Below, one piece after another: positions 61,104 to 64,000 of a DNA stretch of 64,000 bases (positions are counted from its first letter, which is position 1; each line of letters starts with the position of its first letter). The stretch is from Rheinheimera sp. SA_1 (lineage in GTDB: Bacteria; Pseudomonadota; Gammaproteobacteria; Enterobacterales; Alteromonadaceae): assembly GCF_001669775.1 (NCBI RefSeq), contig NZ_LXWK01000016.1:682001-746000 (forward strand), given 5' to 3'. The notes under the pieces are model-generated. The model saw only the letters and a list, made by a program, of their open reading frames with translations. It searched no databases and was not told where the DNA came from. The position numbers and the translations under genes are program-made.

Positions 61104-61949
61104 GTGAGCGCTTTTGAATTTGCCAGACAAGTCGGTGATGTATTTGTGTTACCCGATACCTGTTTAAAAATTAAAGAAGTCATCGACAACAAAATCAGTA
61201 GCCTGGATGAAATTGCGGAAATTATCGCTTTGGATCCGGCACTGGCTTCCCGTCTGCTAAAACTTGCCAACAGCGCTTTATATAATTTCCCCAACCCGGT
61301 TGATTCGGTTAGCAAAGCCGTGCTGCTGCTGGGCGAAACGCAAGTGTACAACCTGGTCGTCGCTTATGGCTCCACTGAGGCTTTTTCGAAAACACCGCCC
61401 GATGTGATTGATTTAGAAAGATTTTGGGAAATCAGTATTCATGCGGCGTTGATTGCCAAATTTTTAGGCGCCGTGGTTGGCATCAAACAAAGCGAGCCAT
61501 TGTATTTATCTGGTCTGCTGCACAATATCGGTGAACTGGTGGTGGTTGAGGTGAATCCTGATGTGGCAAGGCTGTGCGCTCACTATAAAAAAGGTGTGTT
61601 GCCATGGATGCGCCAACAAGAGCTACTTGGTTTCAGCTATGCCGATTGCAGCGTGGCGTTGCTAAAACTTTGGCGCTTGCCGGATTCCCTGATTGAACCG
61701 CTGAATTACCTTAATTCGCCACAACTGCAACCGAAAAATAAAGTGGTGCAGGTGCTGCATTTGGCGTCCCGGTTATCATTATTAAATGCTGCTTTTGGTC
61801 AGTTTGAACTGGAAGATTTAATTGATCAGCAAATTATCAGTGGTCTGGGCTTAAAACGCCGTGATGTCGATGAAGCGCGTGCTTTTGCCAGTCTCGAAGG
61901 GATGTCGATTTTAAGTCTGCTGAACCCTAAAGGCTCAATGATTATTTAG
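61104..61949 (+). CDS. HDOD-domain signalling protein
   Basis: 281 residues from a GTG with GGAGAAG upstream. HDOD core: IAEIIALDPALASRLLKLAN and VDSVSKAVLLLGETQVYNLV; the degenerate HD region has LLHNIGELVVVE. HDOD proteins are scaffold or regulatory proteins in signal transduction, often beside c-di-GMP genes. Monocistronic. Confidence 0.9.
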   Translation: MSAFEFARQVGDVFVLPDTCLKIKEVIDNKISSLDEIAEIIALDPALASRLLKLANSALYNFPNPVDSVSKAVLLLGETQVYNLVVAYGSTEAFSKTPPDVIDLERFWEISIHAALIAKFLGAVVGIKQSEPLYLSGLLHNIGELVVVEVNPDVARLCAHYKKGVLPWMRQQELLGFSYADCSVALLKLWRLPDSLIEPLNYLNSPQLQPKNKVVQVLHLASRLSLLNAAFGQFELEDLIDQQIISGLGLKRRDVDEARAFASLEGMSILSLLNPKGSMII

Positions 61950-61990
61950 CAGCTGCCAACCATAGATGTACCCCAAAAGTTTCATCTTTG

Positions 61991-62026
61991 AAAAAGGGCT
62001 CCGGATACATTTCCGGGCCCTTTTTT
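61991..62026. terminator. Bidirectional terminator between HDOD and S46 genes
   Basis: GGGCTCCGGA and TTCCGGGCCC pair with one bulge, flanked by AAAAA on the left and TTTTTT on the right. It ends both convergent transcripts. Confidence 0.88.
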
Positions 62027-62043
62027 GTCTGCCAGCTACATCG

Positions 62044-64000
62044 TCAGTTGTGAACTATGCTCATCTCCGCCAGTAAATTATCCGCATTATCCACATATTG
62101 CATCAGCCACAATACATAACGAATGTCGACATGAATGGCGCGGGTGACCGCTTCGTTAAAGTACCAATCTTTACTGATTGACTCGTAAGTAGAATCAAAA
62201 TTCAGTCCGATCAATTCGCCTTTGGCATTGAGCACTGCCGATCCGGAGTTGCCGCCGGTGGTATCGGCACTGGACAGGAAGTTTAACGGTACAGAATTTA
62301 CCGGCACAGCGGCAGGTTTAGCGCAGTTCACCACACCACACCACCAGCTATCATCAGCCTTGGCGGCCAAATCCTGATGATAAAACCCCTGATACCGTTG
62401 CTGCTGATAAGCTTGCACTAACTTGTCCGGCACCAGAAATGGCGCGCTTTGTTGTTGTTTCGCCAGCATGCCGGCCACAGTGGTAAATGGTGTTTTATAC
62501 ACCCCATCAGCCGCCGGATAGCCATCAACATGACCATAGGTGATACGCAAAGTACCGTTGGCATCCGGATACACCGGGCGACCTAAGGTTTTGTTGTAGG
62601 CAATAACCGCCTGCATGTATGCCGGTCTGACGCTGGCGAATTCACCGGCCAGTTGATTTTTCTGCTGCTCCTGCTGCATTTGGGTTTCAAATAACGCCAC
62701 CGCTAGTTTAATAAATGGATCATCACTTTGCGCAAATTGGGCGGGCGTTTTACCCAGCCAAGCCATCCTGCCGCTTAAGCTGGTTAAATCGCTGCGACTA
62801 TACCAGTCTTGCAATAAGGTACTGATTTGCGCCGGAGTTTGGCCAGGCTTAAGCTGTAACGCCTGATCCAGTGCCTTGCTGCGTACAGCTTCAGGCTGCG
62901 CCAGATACACCGCCAGTTGCTCCGACCATAACGCCAGATCAACTTCGGCGGCAAACCGGGTGTCGAGCCGTTTTAACTTGCCCTGAAACATCGTCAGATC
63001 ACGGTCCTGATAGCCCATTTCCCGCGCCGCATCTGGTTTTTGTTGCTCGACAGCTAACCGGTACAAATCACTGGCAGTCTGCAATAAATCGCTGCGTCTG
63101 GCGTTATCAAAATAATAGGTTTGCTGCAAAAACTGCTGCTCTTTGGCAACCAAGGCGCCAAGCTGCGTTACCGCCTGTTGATAAGCAGGTACTTCTGAGC
63201 TGGCAATCCACTGTTGCAGTTCTTGCTGCTGCTGGCGCTTAATGCTCTGAATATCGGTGGCCTTAAAGCCATCCAGTAAACCTTTGAGCTTTTTCATCCG
63301 GTTGTGATGACCTTTCACCACCGAGGCATACTTCACCTGATAATCGGCATTTTGCTGCCCTAACCGCTCAATGGTGCCAATCAACTCGGTGTATGTCTGA
63401 ATGTTTGCCGGATATTCCCAACTCGCGGCAAAGTCGATTTCTTCGGCTAAGCGGTAACGGCTGGTTTTCCCAGGATAACCGGCCAGCAAAATACCATCAC
63501 CGGCCCGCACACCACTGGCATTTACTTTCAGGAAATTTTTTGGCTGATACGGCACGTTATCGACGGAGTAGGCTGCCGGTTTGCCATCTTTCGCTACATA
63601 ACCACGTAAAAAGGTAAAGTCGCCGGTATGGCGTGGATATTCGTAATTATCAATATCCCCACCAAAATTGCCCACCGATTCTGGCGGCGCGTACACCAGG
63701 CGCACGTCCTGGATCATCAGCTGTTTGATCAGAAAATATTCCATACCATGGTGAAAGCTCACCACATTACAGCGATAGTTCGCGTCGGTTTCGCAGTCTT
63801 TGATCACTGTTTTACGATTATTTTCAATCGCCTGGTAACGCGCTAACGGCGTTATATCAGCTGCCAGCCCACCACTGACTTTCGCGGTAACATCCAGCAC
63901 CTGCTCGGTGATATACAGCCGCTCTTGTGGGCCGGCCGGTAATTCTTCGGCCAGCGTTTTGGCCAGAAAGCCCTGCGCCATTAAATTGCGCTCTTTGCTG
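62044..64000 (-). CDS. S46 family dipeptidyl-peptidase (partial, N-terminus outside window)
   Basis: The frame is open across the right edge, so the internal ATG at 63981 is not the start. About 652 residues are visible. The nucleophile Ser is in TTGGNSGSAVLNAKGELIG near the C-terminus, with the helical cap before it and YFLIKQLMIQDVRLVYAP upstream. The catalytic Ser context is that of DPP7/DPP11. These periplasmic enzymes remove N-terminal dipeptides; whether hydrophobic or acidic residues are preferred cannot be read here. Confidence 0.9.
   Translation of the reverse strand, partial: SKERNLMAQGFLAKTLAEELPAGPQERLYITEQVLDVTAKVSGGLAADITPLARYQAIENNRKTVIKDCETDANYRCNVVSFHHGMEYFLIKQLMIQDVRLVYAPPESVGNFGGDIDNYEYPRHTGDFTFLRGYVAKDGKPAAYSVDNVPYQPKNFLKVNASGVRAGDGILLAGYPGKTSRYRLAEEIDFAASWEYPANIQTYTELIGTIERLGQQNADYQVKYASVVKGHHNRMKKLKGLLDGFKATDIQSIKRQQQQELQQWIASSEVPAYQQAVTQLGALVAKEQQFLQQTYYFDNARRSDLLQTASDLYRLAVEQQKPDAAREMGYQDRDLTMFQGKLKRLDTRFAAEVDLALWSEQLAVYLAQPEAVRSKALDQALQLKPGQTPAQISTLLQDWYSRSDLTSLSGRMAWLGKTPAQFAQSDDPFIKLAVALFETQMQQEQQKNQLAGEFASVRPAYMQAVIAYNKTLGRPVYPDANGTLRITYGHVDGYPAADGVYKTPFTTVAGMLAKQQQSAPFLVPDKLVQAYQQQRYQGFYHQDLAAKADDSWWCGVVNCAKPAAVPVNSVPLNFLSSADTTGGNSGSAVLNAKGELIGLNFDSTYESISKDWYFNEAVTRAIHVDIRYVLWLMQYVDNADNLLAEMSIVHN

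Overview
The window looks like a chromosomal segment of a gammaproteobacterium, most likely of the Rheinheimera/Alishewanella group. The gene order thyA-lgt-ptsP-rppH with a divergent mutH is the classical gammaproteobacterial arrangement. Other chromosomal genes of this group present are fadL, tpx, upp, mtfA, slyD, an S46 peptidase and GGDEF/EAL proteins. Proteins are unusually rich in Gln. The genus is inferred from style and gene content, not from a search.

Layout. 1-6.2 kb: an RND efflux operon (lipoprotein adaptor and two permeases, the second cut by the window edge). 6.5-10.3 kb: a FadL porin, then an ECF sigma/anti-sigma/DUF4097 operon. 10.6-16.2 kb: thyA, lgt, ptsP, rppH and mutH, with DnaA-box-like sites between rppH and mutH. 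16.3-34 kb: a solute-binding lipoprotein, a desaturase/reductase pair, a 1445-residue membrane protein of unknown function, tpx, a MauL-like protein opposite a porin, LysE and sterol-desaturase family genes, DUF3422, a CHASE/PAS protein and upp. 34-39.8 kb: mtfA, a histidine-rich protein, slyD and a large class A penicillin-binding protein.

40-45 kb holds the most interesting system: a split-borosin RiPP locus. Three small paralogous precursor peptides are followed by a TPR-GGDEF sensor, a GNAT acetyltransferase and a borosin-type peptide-backbone N-methyltransferase with all four known active-site residues. The precursors have duplicated promoters, a covarying 5' leader hairpin at fixed distance from the start codon, and private terminators for copies 1 and 2.

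45-49.9 kb: a LytTR regulator, an exported alpha/beta hydrolase, and a DUF3307/SatD-like pair behind four phased 18-bp operators. 50.3-56.2 kb: a run of small, promoter-poor, same-strand genes separated by attC-like sites, without an integrase. It reads as an integron cassette cluster (CALIN). Its cargo looks like conflict or defence genes: SLATT, two proteins with an RNxxxH HEPN-type motif, and a TIR protein.

56.7-64 kb: a c-di-GMP operon (PstS-like protein, porin, GGDEF-EAL), an HDOD protein and a partial S46 dipeptidyl-peptidase. A 127-128 bp hairpin-forming repeat occurs three times (29.4, 36.5 and 60.8 kb), with compensatory base changes between copies.
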